Below are positions 27,990-37,334 of a DNA stretch of 64,000 nucleotides, piece after piece (position 1 is the stretch's first letter; each line of letters starts with the position of its first letter). The DNA is taken from contig NZ_CP083952.1 of assembly GCF_006442545.2 (NCBI RefSeq), positions 6,177,501 through 6,241,500 on the forward strand, written 5' to 3'. The notes beneath the pieces were generated by a model, which searched no databases, was not told where the DNA came from, and was given only the letters and a program-made list of their open reading frames with translations. The DNA is from Mesorhizobium sp. B2-1-8 (GTDB lineage: Bacteria; Pseudomonadota; Alphaproteobacteria; Rhizobiales; Rhizobiaceae). Both the position numbers and the translations under genes were made by a program.

Positions 27990-28421
27990 ATGGCCTTGAA
28001 ACTCATTGCGCTCGACGACCAGGATCTGAGCATCGTCTCGGCTCATCTCCAGGACGCCGTGATGAAGGTCGCGGACCTCGAATTCCTGCCCAAGGCCAAA
28101 CGGTTCGTGCTGACCATGAACCGTTTCGTGTGGGAGGCCAAATCCGGCCTGTTTCGCCAGCACAATGAACGACGGCAGGCCGTGCTGCATTTCGACCGGG
28201 TGCTGGGCGCCAAGACCAACGGCATCGCCCGCGACAAGCCGGCCGAAATCCTCTCCCTGCTGGCGATCAGCTTCATCGAGATCAGCAAGCCCGCCGGCAT
28301 CGTCGAACTGATCTTTTCGGGCGGCGGCACGATCATGCTCGATGTCGAATGCATCGAGGCCCGCCTTGCCGATATCGGCGGCGCGTGGGAAGCCACGTCA
28401 CGCCCCATACACAGGGCTTGA
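27990..28421 (+). CDS. DUF2948 family protein
   Basis: 143 residues. It matches the alphaproteobacterial DUF2948 family, which has a fixed place directly upstream of hisD; no biochemical role is known to me. It begins MALKLIALDDQDLSIVSAHLQDAV and contains FDRVLGAKTNGI and a C-terminal region with hydrophobic beta strands. The ATG at 27990 gives the family start. Only seven bases separate it from hisD. Confidence 0.85.
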   Translation: MALKLIALDDQDLSIVSAHLQDAVMKVADLEFLPKAKRFVLTMNRFVWEAKSGLFRQHNERRQAVLHFDRVLGAKTNGIARDKPAEILSLLAISFIEISKPAGIVELIFSGGGTIMLDVECIEARLADIGGAWEATSRPIHRA

Positions 28422-28428
28422 GCATACG

Positions 28429-29721
28429 ATGGCCATCACGCTCCGCCAGTCCGACGCCGATTTCGAGCAGCGTTTCGCCGCGTTCCTCCTGACCAAGCGC
28501 GAGGTATCGGCCGATGTCGACGCCGTGGTGCGCGACATCATCGCGCGCGTGCGTGCCGAGGGCGACGCGGCACTGATCGACTACACGCAGAAATTCGGCG
28601 GAGGCGACCTCGCCGATCTCGGCATTGCCGTCTCGGCGGAAGACATCGCCGGCGCCTATGCCGAGGCCGATCCGGCCACGGTCGAGGCGCTGAAATTCGC
28701 ACGTGACCGCATCCGGTCCCATCACCAGCGGCAAAAGCCGCAGGACGAACGCTACACCGATGCCGCCGGCGTCGAGCTCGGCTCGCGCTGGACCGCGATC
28801 GACGCGGTCGGGCTCTATGTGCCGGGCGGCACGGCAAGCTATCCAAGTTCGGTGCTGATGAACGCCGTGCCGGCCAAGGTAGCCGGCGTCGAGCGCATCG
28901 TCATGGTCGTGCCGGCACCGCACGGCGTCGTCAACCCGCTGGTGCTGGTGGCGGCGGATATATCGGGCGTCTCCGAAATCTACCGCGTCGGCGGCGCGCA
29001 GGCGATCGCGGCACTTGCCTATGGTACGCAGACGATCAAGCCGGTGGCCAAGATCGTCGGCCCCGGCAATGCCTATGTCGCCGCGGCCAAGCGGCGGGTA
29101 TTCGGCACTGTCGGCATCGACATGATCGCCGGGCCGTCGGAAGTGCTTGTGGTGGCCGACGGCGGCAATGATCCGGAGTGGATCGCGGCGGACCTGCTTG
29201 CCCAGGCCGAGCATGACGTGTCGTCGCAGTCGATCCTGATCACCGACGACCCGGCTTTCGGCAAAGCGGTCGAACAGGCGGTCGAACGCCAGTTGCAGAG
29301 CCTGTCGCGGGGCGAGACGGCGGCGGCGAGCTGGCGCGATTTCGGCGCCGTCATCCTGGTTCCGACCATCGAGGCGTCGCTGCCGCTGGTCGACCGTATC
29401 GCCGCCGAACATGTCGAGCTGGCCATCGACGATGCCGAGGGCTTCCTGGCGAAGATGCGCAACGCGGGCGCGGTTTTTCTCGGCCGCCACACTCCCGAGG
29501 TCATCGGCGACTATGTCGGCGGCTCCAACCACGTGCTACCGACAGCGCGCTCGGCGCGCTTCTCGTCGGGCCTGTCAGTGCTCGACTTCGTCAAGCGCAC
29601 CTCGGTCCTGAAGCTCGGGCCGGAGCAGTTGCGCATGCTGGCACCGGCGGCGATCGCACTCGCGCAGGCGGAAGGGCTCGACGCGCATGGTCGCTCCGTC
29701 GCCATACGGCTGAACATGTAG
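28429..29721 (+). CDS. hisD: Histidinol dehydrogenase
   Basis: 430 residues. It oxidises L-histidinol to histidine in two NAD+-dependent steps, the end of histidine synthesis. Family landmarks are YVPGGTASYPSSVLMNAVPA, the glycine-rich KIVGPGNAYVAAAKR, MIAGPSEVLV, QAEHD (zinc and catalytic region) and GGSNHVLPT. The frame is open upstream into the DUF2948 gene, but MAITLRQ at 28429 gives normal length. It is followed after six bases by the UPF0262 gene. Confidence 0.97.
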   Translation: MAITLRQSDADFEQRFAAFLLTKREVSADVDAVVRDIIARVRAEGDAALIDYTQKFGGGDLADLGIAVSAEDIAGAYAEADPATVEALKFARDRIRSHHQRQKPQDERYTDAAGVELGSRWTAIDAVGLYVPGGTASYPSSVLMNAVPAKVAGVERIVMVVPAPHGVVNPLVLVAADISGVSEIYRVGGAQAIAALAYGTQTIKPVAKIVGPGNAYVAAAKRRVFGTVGIDMIAGPSEVLVVADGGNDPEWIAADLLAQAEHDVSSQSILITDDPAFGKAVEQAVERQLQSLSRGETAAASWRDFGAVILVPTIEASLPLVDRIAAEHVELAIDDAEGFLAKMRNAGAVFLGRHTPEVIGDYVGGSNHVLPTARSARFSSGLSVLDFVKRTSVLKLGPEQLRMLAPAAIALAQAEGLDAHGRSVAIRLNM

Positions 29722-29727
29722 GCCGGC

Positions 29728-30213
29728 ATGACGGGCCACCATCAAACCCGCGCAAAACTGATCGATGTCGAACTCGATGAATCGATCGGCCGTTCGACGC
29801 CCGATATCGAGCATGAGCGGGCGGTGGCGATCTTCGACCTGATCGAGGAGAACAGTTTTAAGCCTGTCAATGACAGCGGCACAGGTCCTTACCGGCTGAA
29901 GCTGTCGCTGGCCGAGTCCCGCCTGGTCTTTGCCGTGGCGCGCGAGGACGGCGCCGCCGTCGTCACCCACATCCTGTCGCTGACGCCGCTCAGGCGCATC
30001 GTCAAAGATTACTACATGATCTGCGAGAGCTATTACGACGCCATCCGCTCCTCGACGCCGAGCCACATCGAGGCGATCGACATGGGCCGCCGTGGCCTGC
30101 ACAATGAGGGCTCGCAGACACTGATGGATCGGCTCTCCGGCAAGATCGACATCGACTTCGACACGGCGCGACGCCTGTTCACGCTGGTCTGCGTGCTGCA
30201 CTGGCGGGGCTGA
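29728..30213 (+). CDS. UPF0262 family protein
   Basis: 161 residues, matching the UPF0262 family found after hisD in many alphaproteobacteria. Features seen are [33 protein letters not shown] and the conserved [13 protein letters not shown]. The function is not known. It starts six bases after hisD, and its stop overlaps the probable start of the phosphatase gene. Confidence 0.92.
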   Translation: MTGHHQTRAKLIDVELDESIGRSTPDIEHERAVAIFDLIEENSFKPVNDSGTGPYRLKLSLAESRLVFAVAREDGAAVVTHILSLTPLRRIVKDYYMICESYYDAIRSSTPSHIEAIDMGRRGLHNEGSQTLMDRLSGKIDIDFDTARRLFTLVCVLHWRG

Positions 30214-30671
30214 TCCTGGTCCCCGGCGCCCTGCCCCACTCGGTCCTGTTCCTGTGCGGCATGAATGCCGTGCGCTCGCCGATGGCCGAGCAGCTGGCGC
30301 GCCGGGTGCTGCCCGCCACAATTTTCGTCGCCTCGGCCGGCGTGCGCGCCGGCGAGCGCGACCCGTTCGTCGACGCCGTGCTTGCCGAGGACGGCCTGAT
30401 GCTGGGCGAACGCCATCCACGGAAGCTGGACGATCTCGAGGACGACTATTTCGACCTGATCGTGACACTGGCGCCGGAGGCGCACCATGCCGCGCTCGAA
30501 CTCACCCGCTCGCTTGCCGTCGAGGTGGAATACTGGCCGACGCCGGACCCGACCGGTGCCGGCGGCACGCGCGAACAGATCATGGCCAGCTATCGCGACG
30601 TGCGCGAGCGGCTGAAGTTGCGCATAAGCCGACGTTTTTTGCTTCCCGAAGCAAAAAACGCGACGGATTAA
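30210..30671 (+). CDS. Low-molecular-weight protein tyrosine phosphatase-like
   Basis: 153 residues if translation starts at CTG 30210. The signature C-x5-R-S of LMW phosphatases and ArsC-type arsenate reductases is present as CGMNAVRS (Cys16, Arg22), followed by the C-terminal WPTPDPTG that supplies the general acid Asp. The first ATG (30261) lies inside that loop and would remove the catalytic Cys, so the true start must be upstream, yet no ATG, GTG or TTG exists there in frame. CTG at 30210 overlaps the UPF0262 stop as CTGA, the geometry of a coupled start. The substrate is unknown. Confidence 0.75.
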   Translation: MILVPGALPHSVLFLCGMNAVRSPMAEQLARRVLPATIFVASAGVRAGERDPFVDAVLAEDGLMLGERHPRKLDDLEDDYFDLIVTLAPEAHHAALELTRSLAVEVEYWPTPDPTGAGGTREQIMASYRDVRERLKLRISRRFLLPEAKNATD

Positions 30672-30720
30672 GCGTGTTCACAAGCGCACGATTATCATAT
30701 AGGTTCCGCCGAAATTCCGG

Positions 30721-30771
30721 CTAGAGTCGGATGATTTCAGGTCTGTCCGACCTGAAATCATCCGACTCTAG
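30721..30771. repeat. Perfect 23-bp inverted repeat (hairpin)
   Basis: Two 23-nt arms (30721-30743 and 30749-30771) are exact reverse complements around the five-base loop TGTCC. The stem has no T run, so it is an inverted-repeat element rather than a classic terminator, although it may stop or stabilise the phosphatase transcript. Confidence 0.85.
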
Positions 30772-30782
30772 GTCAAAGAAGT

Positions 30783-30833
30783 AGAGCATGATGTCGTCGG
30801 AAATCCGCTTCACACTTTTCGGCATCATGCTCT
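30783..30833. repeat. Rhizobial palindromic repeat, AGAGCATGATG type
   Basis: Perfect 11-bp arms AGAGCATGATG (30783-30793) and CATCATGCTCT (30823-30833) with the centre AAATCCGCTTCACACTTTT. This is a well-known repetitive intergenic sequence of Mesorhizobium and relatives. It lies 11 bp after the 23-bp hairpin. Confidence 0.8.
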
Positions 30834-30868
30834 AGGCGCCGGAACTGTCATCCAAGCAAAGGTATCGA

Positions 30869-31087
30869 ATGCCGAAGGAAGAAGTCCTCGAGTTTCCGGG
30901 TATCGTCACGGAATTGTTGCCCAACGCGATGTTCAGGGTGAAGCTCGAAAACGAACACGAGATCATCGCCCATACGGCCGGCCGCATGCGCAAGAACCGC
31001 ATCCGCGTGCTGACCGGCGACAAGGTTCTGGTCGAGATGACGCCATACGACCTGACCAAGGGCCGCATCACCTACCGTTTCAAGTAA
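30869..31087 (+). CDS. infA: Translation initiation factor IF-1
   Basis: 72 residues, a single S1/OB-fold domain typical of IF-1 ([36 protein letters not shown], and the final GRITYRFK). It binds the 30S A site during initiation. The gene follows the double repeat region and is 18 bp from maf. Confidence 0.98.
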   Translation: MPKEEVLEFPGIVTELLPNAMFRVKLENEHEIIAHTAGRMRKNRIRVLTGDKVLVEMTPYDLTKGRITYRFK

Positions 31088-31105
31088 GATCAAGACCCGA
31101 GCGCG

Positions 31106-31732
31106 ATGAGCATTTCGCAAAAGCTGGTGCTTGCCTCGGGTTCGCCGCGCCGCATCGAACTCTTGCAGCAGGCCGGCATCGAGCCGGATCGCATCCTGCC
31201 AGCCGATATCGACGAAACGCCGCTGCGTGCCGAGCATCCGCGTTCGCTGGCCAAACGCCTGTCGAAGGAAAAGGCCGAGAAGGCGTTCGCGTCGCTGAAG
31301 ACCGAGACGGACTATGCGCCGAGCTTCGTGCTGGCCGCCGACACGGTGGTCGCCGTCGGGCGGCGCATCCTGCCCAAGGCCGAAACGCTGGATGACGCCG
31401 CCAACTGCCTCGGGCTGCTGTCCGGCCGGTCGCACCGGGTCTATTCCGGCATCTGCCTGATCACGCCGGGGGGCAAAATGCGCCAGCGGCTGGTCGAGAC
31501 GCGGGTGCGTTTCAAGCGGCTGCCGCGCGAGGAGATCGACGCCTATGTCGCCTCGGGCGAATGGCGCGGCAAGGCCGGCGGCTATGCCGTCCAGGGTCTC
31601 GCCGGCTCCTTCGTCGTCAAGCTCGTCGGCTCCTACACCAACATCGTCGGCCTGCCGCTCTATGAGACGGCGGCGCTGCTCTCGGGCGAAGGTTTCAAGG
31701 CCCATCAAAACTGGCTGTCCGCGCGGCCATGA
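31106..31732 (+). CDS. maf: Maf-family nucleoside triphosphate pyrophosphatase
   Basis: 208 residues. Maf proteins hydrolyse non-canonical or modified nucleoside triphosphates to monophosphates. The N-terminal ASGSPRR (10-16), the conserved SKEKAEKAF, the DTVV motif in [11 protein letters not shown] and the [10 protein letters not shown] segment are all present. Its last four bases overlap the start of yacG (ATGA), so the two are coupled. Confidence 0.95.
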   Translation: MSISQKLVLASGSPRRIELLQQAGIEPDRILPADIDETPLRAEHPRSLAKRLSKEKAEKAFASLKTETDYAPSFVLAADTVVAVGRRILPKAETLDDAANCLGLLSGRSHRVYSGICLITPGGKMRQRLVETRVRFKRLPREEIDAYVASGEWRGKAGGYAVQGLAGSFVVKLVGSYTNIVGLPLYETAALLSGEGFKAHQNWLSARP

Positions 31733-31926
31733 GCCTCGACGACAAAGTGACGCCGTTGCGGCCCAAGCGCCCTTGCCCCGAATGCGGCAAGCCGTCGGCG
31801 CGCGAGACCTATCCGTTCTGCTCGACGCGCTGCAAGGACATCGACCTCAACCGCTGGCTGAAGGGCGCCTATGTCATCTCGGCGCGCGACGACGAGGAAG
31901 AACCGGACACCGACGAGCCGAAATGA
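31729..31926 (+). CDS. yacG: DNA gyrase inhibitor YacG
   Basis: 65 residues with the zinc site C16-x2-C19 and C31-x3-C35 (CPEC...CSTRC) that defines YacG, followed by [10 protein letters not shown]. YacG binds GyrB and blocks DNA binding. The C-terminus is acidic ([11 protein letters not shown]). The stop codon sits in the first copy of a 17-bp tandem repeat. Confidence 0.94.
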   Translation: MSLDDKVTPLRPKRPCPECGKPSARETYPFCSTRCKDIDLNRWLKGAYVISARDDEEEPDTDEPK

Positions 31927-31970
31927 AGCCAGGGCCGAAATGAAGCCAGGGCCGAAATGAAGCCAGGGCC
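31920..31970. repeat. Three tandem copies of a 17-bp unit
   Basis: GAAATGAAGCCAGGGCC occurs three times without mismatch at 31920-31936, 31937-31953 and 31954-31970. The first copy contains the yacG stop codon. The array fills the gap to the convergent agaL1 gene. Confidence 0.95.
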
Positions 31971-31975
31971 GCCGG

Positions 31976-33346
31976 TCAGGCGGCCTGGTTCTTGCGATTT
32001 CCACGCGTCCAGGCTGGCAGCCAGTCGCCGTGAGCGGCCAGGAGATCATCGACCAGTGACCAGATCTGGTCGAGGTCGAGTTCGGCCGCAGTGTGCGGGT
32101 CCATCATCGCCGCGTGGTAGATGTGTTCGCGGTTTTCGCTCATCAGCGCCCGCACCGTCAGTTCCTGCACATTGATGTTGGTGCGGATCAGCGCCGTAAG
32201 CTGCGGCGGCAGGTCGCCGATATTGGTCGGCTGGATGCCGGAAGCATCGACGAGGCACGGCACTTCGGCGGCACAATCGCGGGGCAGCGAGGTGATGCAT
32301 CCATTGTTGCGGACATTGCCGTAGATCACCGACGGCTCGCCGGTCCAGACCGAATTCATGATCGATGAGGCATATTCCTTGGACTCCTCGACCTCGATGC
32401 GCTGGGCCGAGTTATAGGCCTGCGCCTGGTCTTTCCAGCGCTCGATCTGCTCGATGCAGCGCTTGGGGTATTCATCGAGCGGAATGCCGTATTTCTCGAT
32501 CAGATCGGGGCGGCCGTCCTTGATGAAATAGGGCGTGTATTCGGCAAAATGTTCCGAGCTTTCGGTGACGAAATAACCCAGCCGGGTCAGCATCTCGTAG
32601 CGCACCTTGTTGGGGCAGCGGGGGTTCCAGCCGGGCTTCGGCGCGCGGCCTTCGCGATAGGCGCGCACAAGATCGGGATAGAGGTCGCGGTAGGATCCGT
32701 CCGGCTGGCGATGTTCGAACTTCAGGTAGAAGGCCATGTGATTGATGCCGGCCGAGCGGTAACGAATCTCGTCGTAGGGAAGGTCGAGATCGTGCGCCAG
32801 TTCCATCGCCGTGCCTTGCACCGAGTGGCACAGCCCGACCTGCCTGATCTCGGGGTATTTCTCTGAGATCGCCCAGGTGTTGATCGCCATCGGGTTGACG
32901 TATTGCAGCATGATCGCCTGCGGACACACGGCAAGCATGTCCTCGCAGATCTTCCAAAGATGCGGCACGGTCCTCAGGCCGCGCATGATGCCGCCGACGC
33001 CGAGCGTATCGGCGATCGTCTGGCGCAGGCCGTATCTCTTCGGCACCTCGAAATCCGTGACGGTACAGGGCTCATAGCCGCCGATCTGGAAGGCGACGAC
33101 GACGAAATCTGCGCCCGCCAGCGCCTTGCGCTGGTCCGTGTAGGTTTCGGCCTTCGCCTTGACGCCGAGTGTGGCGATCAGCTTGTTGACGACGACGGCG
33201 CTTTCTTCCAGCCGCTGCGGATTGATGTCCATCAGCGCGATCGTGGCGCCCGAAAGCGCCGGGCGCTGCAGCACGTCGCCGACAATGTTCTTCATGAACA
33301 CCGTCGAACCGGCACCGATGAAAGTGATCCTGGGATGTCTTGCCAA
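31976..33346 (-). CDS. agaL1: Alpha-galactosidase, glycoside hydrolase family 4
   Basis: 456 residues. GH4 enzymes hydrolyse alpha-galactosides by a redox-elimination mechanism needing NAD+ and Mn2+. The NAD motif ITFIGAGST is at the N-terminus, the metal-binding Cys and His are in VGLCHSVQGT and GINHMAFYL, and Asn-Pro is in YVNPMAINTWA. The start is a TTG at 33346 because a GGAGG lies seven bases before it; the first ATG (33361) would place that motif inside the gene. It is the last gene of the agp/aga operon and a paralogue of the gene at 39568-41034. Confidence 0.88.
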   Translation of the reverse strand: MARHPRITFIGAGSTVFMKNIVGDVLQRPALSGATIALMDINPQRLEESAVVVNKLIATLGVKAKAETYTDQRKALAGADFVVVAFQIGGYEPCTVTDFEVPKRYGLRQTIADTLGVGGIMRGLRTVPHLWKICEDMLAVCPQAIMLQYVNPMAINTWAISEKYPEIRQVGLCHSVQGTAMELAHDLDLPYDEIRYRSAGINHMAFYLKFEHRQPDGSYRDLYPDLVRAYREGRAPKPGWNPRCPNKVRYEMLTRLGYFVTESSEHFAEYTPYFIKDGRPDLIEKYGIPLDEYPKRCIEQIERWKDQAQAYNSAQRIEVEESKEYASSIMNSVWTGEPSVIYGNVRNNGCITSLPRDCAAEVPCLVDASGIQPTNIGDLPPQLTALIRTNINVQELTVRALMSENREHIYHAAMMDPHTAAELDLDQIWSLVDDLLAAHGDWLPAWTRGNRKNQAA

Positions 33347-33365
33347 TGTAACCTCCGGCATGTGT

Positions 33366-35033
<1,668 letters not shown>

Positions 35034-35043
35034 CCCGGTCCCC

Positions 35044-36180
35044 TCAATATGGATCGACGGCATCGCGCAGGCCGTCGCCCAGCGCGTTGAAGGCAAAGAC
35101 GGTGATGAGCACGAAACCGACCGGCGACAGGATCCAGGGATAGGTGCCGATGACCGAATAGGTCGCGGTGTCCTGCAGCATCAGGCCCCAGGAGATCAGC
35201 GGCGGCTTGACGGCAAAACCGAGGAACCCGAGGAAGGATTCGAGCAGCACCACCGTCGGGATCGCCAGCGTCACGGCGACGATCACGTGGCTCATCACAT
35301 TGGGGAAGATGTGCTGCAGAATGATGCGCCGGTCTGTCGCACCGACGGCCATGGCGGCGCGCACATACTCTATGCGCGCCAGCGCCAGTGTCTTGCCGCG
35401 CACCTCGCGCGACATCTGCGCCCAGCCGAGCGCCGACATGACGATGATGACGAAGGCGAGGAACACATCGGTCGGCGCGGTGACCGGGATCAGCGTCGTC
35501 AGCGCCAAGTAGAGCGGCAGTTGCGGGAAGGCGAGCACCAGTTCGACGAAGCGCTGCATCCAGACATCGAACCGGCCGCCGAAATAGCCGGAGACCATGC
35601 CAACGGTGGTGCCGATGACGGTGATGATGAAGACAACCGTCAGCGCGATCATCAGCGAGACGCGCGAGCCGTGGATGGCGCGCGACAGCACGTCGCGGCC
35701 GAACTTGTCGGTGCCGAGGAAATGCACCGGCTGGCCGTCCGTCGAGGCGAAGAAATGCCGGTTCGCCGGTATCAGCCCGAAGAGCTTGTAGGGTGCGCCT
35801 TCGACAAAGAAGCCGAGCAGCCTCGGATGGTCGTAGTCGGGGCCGACGATGGGCTGGAAAGTGACCGGATCGAGGTCGGCCGAATCGGCCAGCGCGTAGA
35901 CCCTCGGCCGCGCGACGAAATTGCCGTCCTTGTCATGGAAGGACGGCAGCTGCGGCGGGGCGAAGCCGACATCGGTCGCCTTCGGATCCATCGGCGCCAG
36001 GAATTCGGCGAACACGGCCATGACCAGGAGCAGCACCACCAGCCAAAGCCCGGCCATACCGGTCCAGGAGCGCTTCAGCCGGCGCCAGACCAGCGCCATG
36101 TAGCTCTCATTGCCGCGTGTGGGCGCCACCGTGGCTCGCTCGGCCGGCAGTGGCGGTGGTGAAGGGTCTCGTGCCAGCAT
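35044..36180 (-). CDS. agpC: Alpha-galactoside ABC transporter permease (DppC-like)
   Basis: 378 residues. It has one N-terminal transmembrane helix (about 43-65), a roughly 100-residue periplasmic stretch, then five helices and the EAA loop region (VRAAMAVGATDRRIILQHIFPNV) that contacts the ATPase. The start ATG follows directly on the agpB stop (TAGATG). The long periplasmic insert is usual in the oligopeptide/opine-type permeases of this group. Confidence 0.92.
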   Translation of the reverse strand: MLARDPSPPPLPAERATVAPTRGNESYMALVWRRLKRSWTGMAGLWLVVLLLVMAVFAEFLAPMDPKATDVGFAPPQLPSFHDKDGNFVARPRVYALADSADLDPVTFQPIVGPDYDHPRLLGFFVEGAPYKLFGLIPANRHFFASTDGQPVHFLGTDKFGRDVLSRAIHGSRVSLMIALTVVFIITVIGTTVGMVSGYFGGRFDVWMQRFVELVLAFPQLPLYLALTTLIPVTAPTDVFLAFVIIVMSALGWAQMSREVRGKTLALARIEYVRAAMAVGATDRRIILQHIFPNVMSHVIVAVTLAIPTVVLLESFLGFLGFAVKPPLISWGLMLQDTATYSVIGTYPWILSPVGFVLITVFAFNALGDGLRDAVDPY

Positions 36181-37188
36181 CTAGCCCTCCCCGAACTGGC
36201 GCACGCGCGGATCGAGCAGGACGAGCAGCATGTCGGCGATGATGTTGCCGACGATCAGCGTCGCCGACAGCACCATCATGAAGGTGGCGGTGACATAGAC
36301 GTCGCCGACCGCCATCGAGCCGACGATCGCCGGACCGACGGTCGGCAGCGCGAAGATGATGGCCGTCTCGATCTCGCCGGTCAGCATATAGGGCAGCACC
36401 ACGCCCTGATACATGACCAGCGGATGCAGTGCGTTGGGCACCGCGTGGCGCATGACGACGGCTCCGCCAGTCAGTCCCTTGGCTCTCGCCGTCTCGACAT
36501 ATTGCGCGTTGAGCGTGTCGAGCAGATTGCCGCGCATGACGCGCATATTGTAGGCGAGGCCGCCGAAGGTGGCGATGGCCACCACCGGCCAGACATGCTT
36601 GACCAGGTCGACGAATTTGGCCCACGACCATGGCGCACCGCCATATTGCGGCGAGAAGAACGAGCCGATCTCCGACACGTTGAACTGGAAGACCAGGAGA
36701 TAGACGATGATCAGCGCCATCAGGAAGCGCGGCACCGTCATGCCGAGGAACGAAATCGCCGACAGGGTCGAGTCGATCCAGGTGTATTGGCGGGTCGCCG
36801 CCCAGATGCCGAAGGTGATGCCGAGCACCGATGCAAGCAGATGGCAGACCAGCGCGAGCAGCAGCGTGCGCGGCAGCCGCTCGCCGACCACGTCGGCCAC
36901 CGGCTTGTTGTAATAGAGGCTGTAGCCGAAATCGCCGCGGGTGACGATGCCGCCGACCCAGTTGAGATACTGGACGGGCAGCGGCTTATCGAGGCCGTGT
37001 TCGACGCGATAGGCCTGGGCTTGCGCGTCGGCCTCGGCGAAAGAGGCTCCGCCCTGGTTGATGAGCTGCGAGCGGATGTAATCGGCATAGTCGCCAGGCG
37101 GCGCCTGGATGATGGCAAAGGTGACCAGGCTCAGAATAACGAGAACCGGTATTGCCGACGCTATGCGCGTGAGCAGGAATCGCAGCAT
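36181..37188 (-). CDS. agpB: Alpha-galactoside ABC transporter permease (DppB-like)
   Basis: 335 residues, six predicted transmembrane helices, with the DppB-type N-terminus MLRFLLTRIASAIPVLVILS and the ATPase-contacting loop TARAKGLTGGAVVMRHAVPNAL. It pairs with agpC to form the channel. The gap to agpA is 137 bp, long for this operon, and carries a short duplicated sequence. Confidence 0.92.
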   Translation of the reverse strand: MLRFLLTRIASAIPVLVILSLVTFAIIQAPPGDYADYIRSQLINQGGASFAEADAQAQAYRVEHGLDKPLPVQYLNWVGGIVTRGDFGYSLYYNKPVADVVGERLPRTLLLALVCHLLASVLGITFGIWAATRQYTWIDSTLSAISFLGMTVPRFLMALIIVYLLVFQFNVSEIGSFFSPQYGGAPWSWAKFVDLVKHVWPVVAIATFGGLAYNMRVMRGNLLDTLNAQYVETARAKGLTGGAVVMRHAVPNALHPLVMYQGVVLPYMLTGEIETAIIFALPTVGPAIVGSMAVGDVYVTATFMMVLSATLIVGNIIADMLLVLLDPRVRQFGEG

Positions 37189-37300
37189 GGACGGTCCGCT
37201 TCCTCATCTCGCCGGGTCGCTCCCTTGGAGGGGCGTTCGGAGGGTTGGTTTGTCCCGGCCGCGCCAGCGACGCGGCCGGGTCTCTCTCAGTCAGGGGAGG

Positions 37301-37334
37301 TAAACTTACATCGGGGTCCTTAAACTTACATCGG
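37301..37334. repeat. 14-bp direct repeat at the agpA 3' end
   Basis: TAAACTTACATCGG occurs at 37301-37314 and again at 37321-37334, a 20-bp period. The second copy contains the agpA stop codon and final Met codon, so the end of the gene is duplicated just downstream. Confidence 0.85.

Noticed and set aside
28333..29532. 399-codon minus-strand frame opposite hisD
   Set aside because: hisD has all family motifs; the antisense frame has none.
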